Positions 8,003 to 17,014 of a stretch of 25,863 nt of DNA are shown here, in pieces. This stretch comes from JAWXCM01 sp034408745 (GTDB lineage: Bacteria; Acidobacteriota; Terriglobia; Bryobacterales; Bryobacteraceae), in the NCBI GenBank assembly GCA_034408745.1, contig JAWXCM010000448.1, positions 1 to 25,863 of the forward strand. The letters run 5' to 3'. Below the pieces are notes generated by a model. The model did not search any database. It was not told where the DNA came from and worked only from the letters and a program-made list of their open reading frames with translations. The first letter of the stretch is position 1. The number at the start of each line of letters is the position of its first letter. A program made the position numbers and the translations under genes.

Positions 8003-11000
8003 TTGAAAGTTCCTACTCAACTCCAGCGAAGTTCAATCCTGGCAGCAGGCCTCGTCTTGCTCGCCGGCGCATCCGGCCTATTTGGCCAGACAGTTCAAAA
8101 CCCGGATTTCTCGGTACCGACCACGGGTCTCTTTTTTGCACATCAGGCAGGCGTGCAGACAGCACCCCGGCCGCAATCGATTCGGATCTATTCCGGTCCA
8201 GCAAGTGTCAACTACACGGCTTTTGTCACCTATCCGCAGGGTGAAGTAACTGGATGGCTGTTCCTGACGTGCGGCACCTGCGGCGGTGCAACAAACGTCG
8301 CCACGTTGAACGGTAACACCGGTTCGGACGGCGAAAACATCACGATTTCCGTTTCGCCGATGCTTGCTGCCCGCGGCACGCCTTACACCGGAGTAGTAAC
8401 GTTAATCAGCGGCAACCGGGTTTATCCGATTAACGTCACTTACAACGTTCTCTCGACGGCGCAACTTACTGTTACTCCGGGCAGCATACCCCTGTTGACG
8501 GTCGAGCGGGTCGCAGCAGGCACACCGACACTCATTGAGAACATCACGGTGGGAAGCACTGGCACCCAGCAGTTTTTCAACACCTCTATCGAGAATCTGA
8601 CGCCGAACACCGGCTGGCTGGTCGTGAACCCGGCGTCTGGCATTACCGGCGTCTCGCCCGTTCAGATATCGGTGGACACCTCCAAAGTGCCTGCTGGTAT
8701 TGACCGCGTCGTAGCGGCTGTTCGAGTCTTCATACCAGGCAGCACTGCTTTTGTGACGGTACCGGTCACGGTGAAGCTGATCCCAGCCTCAGCCCTGCAG
8801 GTGGCTCCGACCTCGGCTCGATTCCTGTATCAGCCCGGACCCGCCGGGACTACGCAAAGCCCGGCACCGAAGCAAATCACGGTTACCAGCTCCACCGGCT
8901 CGGCTGTTACTTACAGCGTGGCCATCGGTGGCGCCAGCCCGTATTTCAAGCTGTCCACCACGGGAAGCGCCAACCCAGCACTCGCGCTGACGAACCTCAC
9001 GACGCCGAACGGCTTCTATATCGTTCCCGACGTCACGGCGATAGGGACTCCCCCGGTCGGAACCGTGCTTGAGGCGCCTGTCGTCATTACGCCTGCGAAC
9101 GGCACCGCGTCCCAGACCGTCACGGCTCGTCTCGAAATCACCAACCAGAACCTGCTGGTCAGCGACCGAGACGTCATCAACTTCAACTACACCCTTGGTG
9201 GAGCCGATTTTGCCGGCCAGTCGATGCTGGTCAGCAGTACCGGAGCGTCGCAGCCTTTTACCACGGGCGCTATCTTCGATGTCGCTAACCCAGTCCAGTT
9301 CTTCCGTGTTGATGCGCTCGGAACCACCACCCCTGCTGGCGTAAACGTGGTCCCGGCCATGGAGATCATCCGCACCCTTACCGTGGGAACGTACAACGGA
9401 ACCATCCGACTGACGCCGTCACTGGCTGCGGACAAGTACCAGGACATTTCCGTCCGGCTGACCATCAGCCGCTCCGGACAGCTTTCAGTGGATACCTACG
9501 CTCCCCCGGCCTTTGAAGGCGCGCTTGGCGCACAGTTGCTCCCACAGCGACTCGTCGTCACCGCGTCCGATCCAGCCGCCCCGCAGACCTTTACCGCCAC
9601 CTGCGATTACGGCAGCGGCACCCCGGTCACCTGCGGCACTGGTTCCGGAGCATGGCTCCTGGTCGACCGGCAGACCGGTAACACCGCGATCCCGGAATCG
9701 TCGACCCTGATCATCAGCGTGGCACCGGGCGCAATTACGGCCGCTGGCACGTACACCGCCTCGCTTGTGCTTACGCCGATTAACGTCACCAATCCGGTCC
9801 CGGTCCGCGTCCGTGTCCAGTACAAGGTCAACGCCGTTCAGAGTGTTACCGCTGACCCGGCTCGCCTCGATATCGTTCAGGTAGCCAACAACGTACCACC
9901 TGCCCAGACGATCCAGATCCGGACGTCGTCCATCGCCGCCCTGTCGTTCATCCCCACGGTGGTTACGCCGACGGCGGATCCCGCGTTTGTGGTGGTGCCG
10001 CTCAACAGCATCTCCGTGCCCGGCCCACTTCAGGTGACCTTCAACAGCGCGAGCCTCACTCCGCGAACTGAGCCGTATCGCAATGACATCGTTCTGAACT
10101 CGCTGTCCGGTCTTGCGCCTGTCACCATTCAGGTCTTCCTGCGCGTCACGACGCCCAGCAGCCTGGCGGCGGCACCGGCGAGCCTCAGCTTTGCCTTCAC
10201 CACAGGCACCGCCAACCCGCCTTCGCAGACCATTAACCTCACCGCGACCGGGGCGGCGATTCCGTTCTCGGCTGCGGCCATCAGCCAACTCGGCAGCTGG
10301 CTCAGCGTCACCCCAGCCAGCGGGTCCACCAACGCGGCGGGTGGTGCGGCTACGCCTCTCACCGTCTCCGTGAATCCCACCGGTCTCACGGCGGGCACCT
10401 ACAACGGCAACATTAGCGTCACACCCACCACGCCTGGCACCAATCCCGTCGTGGTCAACGTAACGTTAACCGTCACTACTCCGAATCCGCCCAACGGCCT
10501 GCAGGTGTCGAACAATGCCTCCGGTCTGTCGCGCGGCATCTCGCCGGGTCTGTTCATCACCATCAAGGGTCGCAACATGGCGCCCGCCACGGGCGTGGTC
10601 TTCTCGACGGTTCCCGCACCTACCACTCTGGGCGAGGTCCGCGTCCTGTTCGACAACGTACCCGCTCCGCTGATCTACGTCGGACCTGCCGGGGACCGCA
10701 ACGGCGACCAGATCAACGCCGTCGTGCCCTACGGCATCGGCGGCCGCGCATCAACCAACCTGGTTGTGGAGTACAAAGGAATCGCGTCTCAGTCCATACC
10801 CCTGACCATTCGTGAGACCGATCCCGGGCTGTACACCGCCAACCAGTCAGGCTCCGGTGCTGCATCCCTGCTCAATCAGGACAACTCCGCCAACGCGCAG
10901 AATAATCCCGCCGTTGCCGGCAGCATCATCCAGATCTACGGCACCGGCGAAGGCGGGTTCAGCCCCAACCCGGGCGACGGACGCGCAGTACCAACCACGC

Positions 11001-11233
11001 AGCCGTTCCCGACCCTGCTGTCTGGCCCAGTTCAGGTCCGTATTAACGGCCGTGTGGCACAGGTCCTGTACGCCGGACCCTCGCCGGGACTCCTCGCGGG
11101 TGTGTTCCAGGTCAACGCAGCGGTCCCCGCGGATCTCGGCGTGACTACGGCCACCACCGCGACGCTCGAAGTTCAGATCGGCAACACCACTTCCCAAAAC
11201 GGTGTGACCTTCTGGGTTCGCGGCCCGCAGTAG
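8003..11233 (+). CDS. Large secreted Ig/BACON-like repeat protein with Solibacter-type C-terminal domain
   Basis: This is a 1076-aa exported protein with no catalytic motif. It begins with a TTG preceded by a strong GGGAGGG site. Residues 1-29 form a signal peptide (LAAGLVLLAGASGLFGQ). Residues ~50-825 are serial Ig/BACON-like beta-sandwich repeats, shown by recurring phrases such as GWLVVNPASG, GSWLSVTPASG, LTAGTYNGNISVTP and PVTVKL. From ~831 to the end is the domain of TIGR03437 type, with recognisable phrases IKGRNMAP, INAVVPYGI, IQIYGTGEGG and FQVNAAVP. Such proteins are abundant in Solibacter-type acidobacteria; their function is not established, and adhesion or carbohydrate binding is an inference. 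It is monocistronic, with a structured leader upstream and an intrinsic terminator downstream. Confidence 0.9.
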   Translation: MKVPTQLQRSSILAAGLVLLAGASGLFGQTVQNPDFSVPTTGLFFAHQAGVQTAPRPQSIRIYSGPASVNYTAFVTYPQGEVTGWLFLTCGTCGGATNVATLNGNTGSDGENITISVSPMLAARGTPYTGVVTLISGNRVYPINVTYNVLSTAQLTVTPGSIPLLTVERVAAGTPTLIENITVGSTGTQQFFNTSIENLTPNTGWLVVNPASGITGVSPVQISVDTSKVPAGIDRVVAAVRVFIPGSTAFVTVPVTVKLIPASALQVAPTSARFLYQPGPAGTTQSPAPKQITVTSSTGSAVTYSVAIGGASPYFKLSTTGSANPALALTNLTTPNGFYIVPDVTAIGTPPVGTVLEAPVVITPANGTASQTVTARLEITNQNLLVSDRDVINFNYTLGGADFAGQSMLVSSTGASQPFTTGAIFDVANPVQFFRVDALGTTTPAGVNVVPAMEIIRTLTVGTYNGTIRLTPSLAADKYQDISVRLTISRSGQLSVDTYAPPAFEGALGAQLLPQRLVVTASDPAAPQTFTATCDYGSGTPVTCGTGSGAWLLVDRQTGNTAIPESSTLIISVAPGAITAAGTYTASLVLTPINVTNPVPVRVRVQYKVNAVQSVTADPARLDIVQVANNVPPAQTIQIRTSSIAALSFIPTVVTPTADPAFVVVPLNSISVPGPLQVTFNSASLTPRTEPYRNDIVLNSLSGLAPVTIQVFLRVTTPSSLAAAPASLSFAFTTGTANPPSQTINLTATGAAIPFSAAAISQLGSWLSVTPASGSTNAAGGAATPLTVSVNPTGLTAGTYNGNISVTPTTPGTNPVVVNVTLTVTTPNPPNGLQVSNNASGLSRGISPGLFITIKGRNMAPATGVVFSTVPAPTTLGEVRVLFDNVPAPLIYVGPAGDRNGDQINAVVPYGIGGRASTNLVVEYKGIASQSIPLTIRETDPGLYTANQSGSGAASLLNQDNSANAQNNPAVAGSIIQIYGTGEGGFSPNPGDGRAVPTTQPFPTLLSGPVQVRINGRVAQVLYAGPSPGLLAGVFQVNAAVPADLGVTTATTATLEVQIGNTTSQNGVTFWVRGPQ

Positions 11234-11257
11234 ATCACTCTGACTTGCTCCCGCAGC

Positions 11258-11293
11258 AAAGGGCTTCTGGCAACTCGCCGGGAGCCCTTTTTT
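11258..11293 (+). terminator. Intrinsic terminator of the 8003 gene
   Basis: AAAGGGCT (11258-11265) pairs with AGCCCTTT, inner TGGC/GCCG pairing adds to the stem, and a T-run extends to 11293. It lies 25 bp after the stop codon and separates this gene from the two-component operon. Confidence 0.85.
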
Positions 11294-11373
11294 CATGTGT
11301 GCCGAGTAGTTTCGACAGCTTCAGCGAGAAGGGCGTCGTCGCGAGGCTTCCCCCCTGTCCCGATTGCGTTGGC

Positions 11374-11379
11374 TAGAAT
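11374..11379 (+). promoter_or_regulatory. Putative -10 box of the sensor-kinase operon (leaderless)
   Basis: TAGAAT lies 8 nt before the ATG at 11388 and there is no Shine-Dalgarno in between. This matches the TANNNT-to-ATG spacing of leaderless transcripts. No convincing -35 was found. Confidence 0.4.
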
Positions 11380-11387
11380 CGAACCGA

Positions 11388-14231
11388 ATGCGATGGCTGC
11401 GGATTTTCGCGATGCTGGTTCCCGTATGGGCGCTCGACCCCTCGTTGTCGCTGTCGCAGTACGCGCGCAAGTTGTGGCAGGTGGAAGACGGGCTGCCGCA
11501 GAATTACGTCACGTGGATCAGCCAGTCGGTGGACGGGTATCTGCTGGTGGGTACTTCGGGCGGAGCGGCTCGGTTCGACGGGCTGCGGTTCACGCCGCTG
11601 GTGCTGGATCCGGCGACTGGGTCCACCCGCGAGTGGATTACCGTGGTGCAGCCTGGGATCGACAGCAAGACCACGTGGGTAGCTACGCGCGATGCCGGTT
11701 TCTATCAGCTGGGCTCGACACGGCGGCACTGGCCGCTGCGGTTCGACAACCTGATTGTGGACAAGCAGGGCGACCCGGTGGCGCTGGGCTCGGGGCTCCA
11801 CAAGCGTATCGACGGAGAGATGAAGCAGGTGCGGGCGGGCCTGACTCCGGCTGACCCGAGCTGGAGCGGATTGTTGGAGATTCCCGGTGCGGGTTTGGTG
11901 GCGGCCGCGGGTCAGGGTTTGTTCCTGTTTCGAGACCTGTGGCAGGCTCCCGCGCTGCTTTTGCCGCCGACTGCGCCGGAAGGCAGGGTGCTGGCGGTGA
12001 CGGCGGCGGCTCGGCGCGGTGGGGTCTGGCTGGGTACGTCGCAGGGTCTGTGCCATGGGCGGCTGCAGGGCGGGCGGCTGACGTCGCTGACGCCGATTGC
12101 CGGGGTCACGGGGCCGGTGGTTTCGGTTGTCGAGGATCGGGATGGGGTGGTCTGGGCGGGCACGTGGGGCCTCGGGATGTGGCGTGTTGTCGAGGGCAGG
12201 GCTGAGCGCTTCACCACTCGCGACGGGCTTTCCGATGACTTTGTCCACGCGCTATTCGAGGATCGGGAAGGCAATCTGTGGATTGGGACGCGAGCCGGTC
12301 TGAGTCGCTGGAAAAGCACGCCGATTGTGCCGTTCGGACAGACGGAAGGGCTCGACGGACAGTTTGTGTCGACGGTGTCGGGCGATGCCTCGGGCGGTGT
12401 GTGGATCGGTACGTGGCGCAGCGGGCTGTACCGGGTGTCGGGCGGCGTTCCGACGCGGGTGGGGCTCCCGTCGGCTGATTTGAAAGTGCTGGTGAGGGCG
12501 ACCGCTACGGCACCGGACGGAGCGCTCTGGCTGAGCGACTGGCAGGCGTTGTTCCGGCGGGAAGGCTCAACGTGGAAGAAGTTCGACGGAGCCGCGCTGG
12601 GCTACCAGCCGCAGATTCATGCGCTGCTTTTCGACCGTCTGGGGCGGCTGTGGGTCGGCGCGGACGAGGGTCTGTTCCGGCACGGCGACGGCGGGCTGGG
12701 GCACGCGGAGTCGAAGCTGCGGGGCCACTCGATTCGGGCATTGCTGGAGGATTCGAAGGGCCGGATCTGGGCTGGCGGGCCGGACGGGTTGTGGCGGGTG
12801 GATGGGGAGAATGCGCGGAAGATCGAAGGCCTGCCGTCCCCGATTGTCACGTCGGTTTCGGAGGACAGCGGGGGGCGGATCTGGGCTACCACGCGGGCGA
12901 ACGGACTGGCGCTGATCGAAGACGGCGGGGTTCGGGTGGTGGACCACCGTCACGGGTTGCCGGCGTTGCCGCTGTATTCCGCGATCGACGATGGACGCGG
13001 GTCGATGTGGTTGTCGTCTCCGGCGGGGCTGTTCCAGGTAAAAAGGCCGTTGCTGGAGGATGTGGTGACGGGACGGCGCACCCGGCTCGCGGTGAACTCC
13101 TGGGGTCAGGAGGACGGCATGCGGACCATCGAGTGCCAGAACGTGGGGTATCCGTCGGCGTGGAAGGACAGCCGCGGCGATTTGTGGTTCGCGACGGTGC
13201 GGGGAGCGGTGCGCGTCCGGCCCCGCGCAGTGTCGGTTCCGGATGCTCCCGCTGTGCTGATGGAGAGCACGGAGTCGGTGAGGCAGTCGCACAATGTTCG
13301 GTTCACGGCGGCTCGGCTGGGTGCGCCTTCGCGGGTGGAGTTTCGCTATCGGATGGCGGCGACGCAACCGGAGTGGACGTACCTCGGCGGGGAGCGCACC
13401 ATTCGGTACGACAGCCTTCCGGCGGGGACGCACACGCTGCTGATCGCGGCTCGCGAACGTGGCGGGGAATGGGGTGGGACTACGGAGGTGTACCTGACGC
13501 AGGCGCCTCGATTCCATGAGACGTGGTGGTTCCGGCTGCTGGTCCTGGCTCTGGTGGCCGGTGCGCTGACGGGCGTGTATCGATGGCGCGTGTATCTGCT
13601 TCGGGTTCGGTATTCGGGCATGATCGCCGAACGCAACCGCATCGCGCGCGAATGGCATGACACGCTGCTGGCGGGGTTTTCGGCGATCTCGTGGCAGCTG
13701 GACGTGACGTTGAAGCGGATTCGGGACAAGCCGGATGCGGCGGCGGATACGGTGGAGGTGGCTCGGACGATGGTGCAGCACTACCGGGCGGAGGCTCGGC
13801 GGGTGATCTGGGACATGCGGCATGAGACGCCGGAGAAGGAGAGCCTGGCCGACACCATTTCGAGCGCTCTGCAGCAGTTGACGCAGGGCAGGGAAATCGT
13901 GTCGGAGGTGGCGGTGGAGGGCTCGGCTCGACCGGTGCCGGGGGAGATGGCTCAGAATTTGCTGCGTATCTGCCAGGAGGCCGCTGGCAATGCGGTCCGT
14001 CATGGCGAGCCGGCGCGCATTGACGTGAAGCTGCGGTATGGGCCGGGGTCGGTGGGGCTGACGGTGCGTGATGACGGCCGCGGGTTCGATCCGCAGTCCG
14101 TCGCGCCGGGGCATTTTGGGATTCAGATCATGGCGGAGCGGGCTCGGCGATTTGGCGGGGAACTGGCGGTGGAGTCGCGTGCGGGAGCGGGGACGACCGT
14201 GACGGCGGCGATTCCGCTTGGGACTCCGTGA
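11388..14231 (+). CDS. Two-component sensor histidine kinase with beta-propeller sensor (Reg_prop, Y_Y_Y, HisKA_3)
   Basis: This is a hybrid-free membrane sensor kinase (947 aa from this ATG; a TTG at 11364 would add 8 residues). A short N-terminal hydrophobic stretch (MRWLRIFAMLVPVWA) is a likely export signal. The opening LWQVEDGLPQNYV and repeated DG.LW.GT-like units (to ~590) form the periplasmic two-component-regulator propeller. A Y_Y_Y-type Ig domain follows (FRYRMAATQPEWTYLG), then a membrane helix at ~713-733. The HisKA_3 phosphoacceptor is H757 in RIAREWHDTLLAGFS. The ATPase domain has QEAAGNAVRHG (N box), DDGRGFD (G1) and GHFGIQIM. It overlaps the response regulator start as TGATG, so it is its cognate partner. 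Such propellers often sense polysaccharide-derived ligands in Bacteroidetes; the ligand here is unknown. Codons end in G far more often than in neighbouring genes. Confidence 0.93.
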   Translation: MRWLRIFAMLVPVWALDPSLSLSQYARKLWQVEDGLPQNYVTWISQSVDGYLLVGTSGGAARFDGLRFTPLVLDPATGSTREWITVVQPGIDSKTTWVATRDAGFYQLGSTRRHWPLRFDNLIVDKQGDPVALGSGLHKRIDGEMKQVRAGLTPADPSWSGLLEIPGAGLVAAAGQGLFLFRDLWQAPALLLPPTAPEGRVLAVTAAARRGGVWLGTSQGLCHGRLQGGRLTSLTPIAGVTGPVVSVVEDRDGVVWAGTWGLGMWRVVEGRAERFTTRDGLSDDFVHALFEDREGNLWIGTRAGLSRWKSTPIVPFGQTEGLDGQFVSTVSGDASGGVWIGTWRSGLYRVSGGVPTRVGLPSADLKVLVRATATAPDGALWLSDWQALFRREGSTWKKFDGAALGYQPQIHALLFDRLGRLWVGADEGLFRHGDGGLGHAESKLRGHSIRALLEDSKGRIWAGGPDGLWRVDGENARKIEGLPSPIVTSVSEDSGGRIWATTRANGLALIEDGGVRVVDHRHGLPALPLYSAIDDGRGSMWLSSPAGLFQVKRPLLEDVVTGRRTRLAVNSWGQEDGMRTIECQNVGYPSAWKDSRGDLWFATVRGAVRVRPRAVSVPDAPAVLMESTESVRQSHNVRFTAARLGAPSRVEFRYRMAATQPEWTYLGGERTIRYDSLPAGTHTLLIAARERGGEWGGTTEVYLTQAPRFHETWWFRLLVLALVAGALTGVYRWRVYLLRVRYSGMIAERNRIAREWHDTLLAGFSAISWQLDVTLKRIRDKPDAAADTVEVARTMVQHYRAEARRVIWDMRHETPEKESLADTISSALQQLTQGREIVSEVAVEGSARPVPGEMAQNLLRICQEAAGNAVRHGEPARIDVKLRYGPGSVGLTVRDDGRGFDPQSVAPGHFGIQIMAERARRFGGELAVESRAGAGTTVTAAIPLGTP

Positions 14232-14848
14232 TGCTGGCGATTTTGTTGGTGGAGGACCAGTATTTTGCGCGGCTGGCGCTGCACACGGTGGTCGACAGCC
14301 GCGAGGACATGAAGATTGTGGCCGAGACGGCGTCGGGTGCGGAGGCACTGCCGTTGTACCGGAAGCACCGTCCGGATCTGGTGATCATGGATCTGCGGCT
14401 GCCGGGGATGTCGGGGTTCGATGCAATTCGCGCGATTCGTGCGGAGGACGCGGCTGCCCGGATTGTGGTGCTGTCGAACTATGACGGGAGTGAGGATGTG
14501 CACCGGGCGCTCGACGCAGGGGCGCTGGCGTATCTGACGAAGGACGCTGGGGCTGACGATTTGATCGAAGCGCTTCTGGCGGCGCGTCGCGGACGCCAGT
14601 ACCTGCCGCTGGCGTTGCGCGGACTGCTGGAGAATCGGATTCCGTCGGATCAGCTCACGGCTCGGGAGCTGGAGGTGCTGGAACTGCTGACGGGCGGGAT
14701 GAGCAACCGCGATATCGGCGAGCGGCTGGGGATCGCGGAGAAAACGGTGCGCATACATATGACGCATATCTTCGACAAGATGGGCGTAGAGGATCGGACC
14801 CAGGCGGTGCTCGCGGCGATTCAGCGGGGGCTGGTGCATTTGAAGTAA
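14231..14848 (+). CDS. NarL/FixJ-type response regulator, receiver plus LuxR HTH
   Basis: This is a 205-aa DNA-binding regulator and the partner of the preceding sensor kinase. The ATG overlaps the sensor stop (TGATG), implying translational coupling; a GTG one codon earlier is possible. The receiver domain (1-~120) has the acidic pair E8/D9, phosphoacceptor D54 in LVIMDLRLPG, and K104 in YLTKDAG. The LuxR HTH (~140-200) has LTARELEVLELLTGGMSNRDIGERL and the recognition helix region EKTVRIHMTHIFDKMG. It should bind DNA on phosphorylation. Its targets are not visible; no matching operator pair was found in the window. Confidence 0.95.
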   Translation: MLAILLVEDQYFARLALHTVVDSREDMKIVAETASGAEALPLYRKHRPDLVIMDLRLPGMSGFDAIRAIRAEDAAARIVVLSNYDGSEDVHRALDAGALAYLTKDAGADDLIEALLAARRGRQYLPLALRGLLENRIPSDQLTARELEVLELLTGGMSNRDIGERLGIAEKTVRIHMTHIFDKMGVEDRTQAVLAAIQRGLVHLK

Positions 14849-14889
14849 AGCCGAGAGGTTTGGGGGGCGGTGCTGCACTATTTGAGGTG

Positions 14890-14895
14890 TAAGCT
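14890..14895 (+). promoter_or_regulatory. Putative -10 box of the 14902 gene (leaderless)
   Basis: TAAGCT followed by CGG lies 6 nt before the ATG at 14902. The same nonamer TAAGCTCGG recurs at 15541. No Shine-Dalgarno intervenes, and no clear -35 was found. Confidence 0.35.
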
Positions 14896-14901
14896 CGGAT
14901 T

Positions 14902-15159
14902 ATGGCTGTCTCGGAAATTGGTGCGCTGGCTCAACTCGTTCACGATTCCTTTGCGGATCTCCCGAATGTGGCGGAGGTCGACGTACGGGAGGTGGGGCCC
15001 GAGCTTCGGATCTGGATCTACCTGAGTCGATTCGACCCGGTGACCCGCAAGCAAGTCCGGGACGTCACTAATCGGTTTTACCAGACGTACGTGAAACAGG
15101 ATTTTGATTTTACGGTGGTAGATGACTCACCGATCGAGGAATCGCAGCGCCCCGCTTGA
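14902..15159 (+). CDS. Small protein, possible degenerate nucleotidyltransferase-fold partner of the HEPN-like protein
   Basis: This 85-aa protein is not matched to a named family. It shows an alternating beta-alpha-beta pattern: strand EVDVREVG, strand LRIWIYLSRFD, a long helix (PVTRKQVRDVTNRFYQTYV) and strand FDFTVVDDSP. This resembles the core of small nucleotidyltransferase (MNT) proteins but lacks the GS-x(n)-DxD catalytic signature, so it would be inactive. Its last 38 nt overlap the start of the next gene, which looks HEPN-like; MNT and HEPN proteins are a well-known toxin-antitoxin pairing. Gene order and overlap support a two-gene module; the function is inference. The ATG follows a TANNNT box by 6 nt. 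Confidence 0.7.
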   Translation: MAVSEIGALAQLVHDSFADLPNVAEVDVREVGPELRIWIYLSRFDPVTRKQVRDVTNRFYQTYVKQDFDFTVVDDSPIEESQRPA

Positions 15160-15505
15160 GTTTTTCGTCAAAGCGGAGGAGAACAGATCTTTAGCCCGCG
15201 CACTGTCACGGGAGGTGCCTGTCCAGCGCACCTGGGCTTTGATAGTCGCATTCTACGCAGCGGTTCACTACGTGAACGCGTACGCCGCGAAATATCACCT
15301 TTACTTTGCGGACCACAAAGCGCGGAATCATGAGGTGGCCCGGAACCCTGTTTTTGACCGGATCCGAGACGACTGGGGCAGTCTCGCCGAATTGGGCTGG
15401 AATGCCCGCTACACGTGTCGCACCTATGGTCCCTCCGACTACGACGAATGCCGCGAAGCCCTCGACCGGTTCCGCGACCTCATCGAGCCCTTAATCAACA
15501 CATAG
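15122..15505 (+). CDS. HEPN-like small helical protein
   Basis: This 127-aa protein is mostly helical. Helix 1 (FFVKAEENRSLARALSR) and helix 2 (TWALIVAFYAAVHYVNAYAAKY) are in the style of HEPN-domain proteins, where a Trp/Tyr-rich helix carries YAA-x-H. A conserved-looking H-K-A-R-N-H patch follows, then ARYTCRTY and a terminal helix. The canonical HEPN RNase motif Rx4-6H is absent: no Arg is followed by His at that spacing. So either it uses another site or it is non-catalytic. The start ATG lies inside the upstream gene (38-nt overlap, different frame), pointing to coupled translation. A role as toxin, defence effector or nucleotide-binding protein is possible but not shown. Confidence 0.72.
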   Translation: MTHRSRNRSAPLEFFVKAEENRSLARALSREVPVQRTWALIVAFYAAVHYVNAYAAKYHLYFADHKARNHEVARNPVFDRIRDDWGSLAELGWNARYTCRTYGPSDYDECREALDRFRDLIEPLINT

Positions 15506-15517
15506 GACATTTGTCCG

Positions 15518-15546
15518 ACGACAGATACTGCCCCGACTGATAAGCT
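15518..15546 (+). promoter_or_regulatory. Putative promoter of the 15574 gene
   Basis: A -10-like TAAGCT (15541-15546) is preceded by ACGACA (15518-15523), which matches four of six bases of TTGACA, at a 17-nt spacing. The gene's ribosome site AAGGGGA (15562-15568) lies downstream as expected. Confidence 0.3.
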
Positions 15547-15573
15547 CGGCGGCGTTCTATCAAGGGGACACCT

Positions 15574-16971
15574 ATGTCTAACACTCGCCGAGCCTTGTTG
15601 ACCTCGATGCTGGGTGCGGGCGGCGCTGCGTACGCGCAGACGTTTTCCGGCACCAGCCAGACGACCATCGGATTCAAAGCCGACACAATTCCTCAGCGTT
15701 CCGAATGCGGACTGGGCGCGCTGATGCCCTGGGCCGATTCGCTTTGGGCCATCACCTACAACAGCCACAAAAAGGGCACCGGATACGGGCTCGGGCTGTA
15801 CCGCATCGACGAAGCGCTGAAGAGCGAACGCGTGCACGTCCACGACGGAACCCACGCCAACCGCCTGATCCACAAAGAGTCCGACCAGTGCTTCATTGGG
15901 CCCTACGTTATCGACGCGAAGGGCAACTGGAAGCACATCCCGGCGCTCGACGAGTTCCGCCTGACGTCGACCATGCGCCATCTCACCGACCCCAACCGGA
16001 TCTACTATCAGGGCATGGAAGGCGAGTTCATCGAGATGGACGTGCGCGACCACAAGCCGCGCGTGCTCTTCGACCTTATGAAGCAGATGAAGCTGGCGTC
16101 GCGGCCGCACTTCAAGGGCGGGTTCACCGCGCAGGGCAGAGTGGTGGTGGCCAACAACGGCTTCTACGAGTTCGGCGAGGACCAGGCCGGCCTGTTCGAG
16201 TTCGACGGAAAGGCGTGGAAAAAGCTCTCCGGCAAACCGCACATGGACGTCGCCGCGCGGCAGGACATGGGCAGTGTGCTGTTCGCCACCGGCTGGGACG
16301 AAGCGTCGGTGCTGTTCTGGGCTCTCGTGAAGGGACAGTGGCAGCGGTATCGCCTGCCCAAAGCGACGCACGCCATGAGCCAGGCCTGGCAGACCGAATG
16401 GATGCGCATCCGCGAAGTGGAAACCGAGCATTACCTGATGGACATTCAGGGCATGATGTATGAGCTGCAGCCGCTGGCGTTTGAAGACCGCATCTGGGGC
16501 GTGAAGCCGATCTGCCAGCACCTGCGCATCATTCCCGATTTCTGCGCCTACCGCGGACTCTTCGCCGTGGGTGGCAACCAGACCACGCCGAATCGCGACA
16601 ATAATGCGCTGTCTGGTCAGCCGCAGTCCGGACTCTGGTTCGGCAAGACGGACGACCTATGGTCATGGGGCAAGCCCGCGGGCTGGGGCGGACCCTGGTG
16701 GAAGGCTGACGTGAAGCGCGGCGTCGCGACTGAGCCGTTCCTGCTCACCGGATTCCCCCACAAAATGCTGCACATCACTACCGACAAGGCCGCCGACTTC
16801 GACATTGAGATCGACTTCATGGGCAACGGCACGTGGCACAGGTACGAGACCCTGAAAGTGGGCGCCGAGGGGTACGCAAAGCACATTTTCCCCGACGCGT
16901 TTTCCGCCCAGTGGGTCCGTCTGACGCCGAAAGCCGATTGTAAAGCCACAGCTCTGTTCTATTTTGTGTAG
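15574..16971 (+). CDS. Exported protein of unknown function with Tat-like signal, probable beta-propeller
   Basis: This 465-aa protein is not assigned to a named family. The ATG has a good AAGGGGA site 5 nt upstream. The N-terminus TRRALLTSMLGAGGAAYAQ has twin arginines before a short hydrophobic stretch and an A-x-A site, which suggests Tat export of a folded protein. The body has recurring W/G-rich strand patterns (DSLWAITYNSHKKGTGYGLGLYRID, GLFEFDGKAWKKLSG, QSGLWFGKTDDLWSWGKPAGWGGPWW) consistent with a beta-propeller and a C-terminal beta domain. Many His, Trp and Asp residues suggest carbohydrate or metal binding, but no catalytic motif can be assigned. It sits 43 bp ahead of the TonB-type receptor gene, so the two may be co-transcribed. 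Confidence 0.85.
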   Translation: MSNTRRALLTSMLGAGGAAYAQTFSGTSQTTIGFKADTIPQRSECGLGALMPWADSLWAITYNSHKKGTGYGLGLYRIDEALKSERVHVHDGTHANRLIHKESDQCFIGPYVIDAKGNWKHIPALDEFRLTSTMRHLTDPNRIYYQGMEGEFIEMDVRDHKPRVLFDLMKQMKLASRPHFKGGFTAQGRVVVANNGFYEFGEDQAGLFEFDGKAWKKLSGKPHMDVAARQDMGSVLFATGWDEASVLFWALVKGQWQRYRLPKATHAMSQAWQTEWMRIREVETEHYLMDIQGMMYELQPLAFEDRIWGVKPICQHLRIIPDFCAYRGLFAVGGNQTTPNRDNNALSGQPQSGLWFGKTDDLWSWGKPAGWGGPWWKADVKRGVATEPFLLTGFPHKMLHITTDKAADFDIEIDFMGNGTWHRYETLKVGAEGYAKHIFPDAFSAQWVRLTPKADCKATALFYFV

Positions 16972-17014
16972 AATTCGAAGTATCTGGAATTTTTTGCTTC
17001 AGAGAGGGTTAGCT

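Noticed and set aside
12567..14348. 593-aa minus-strand open frame antisense to the sensor kinase
   Set aside because: Pro/Arg/His-rich low-complexity translation with no family features. The plus strand encodes a complete histidine kinase.
16964..17014. Earlier start for the TonB-type receptor
   Set aside because: It overlaps the previous gene and would place 17 residues before a clean signal peptide; the ATG at 17015 has a better ribosome site.
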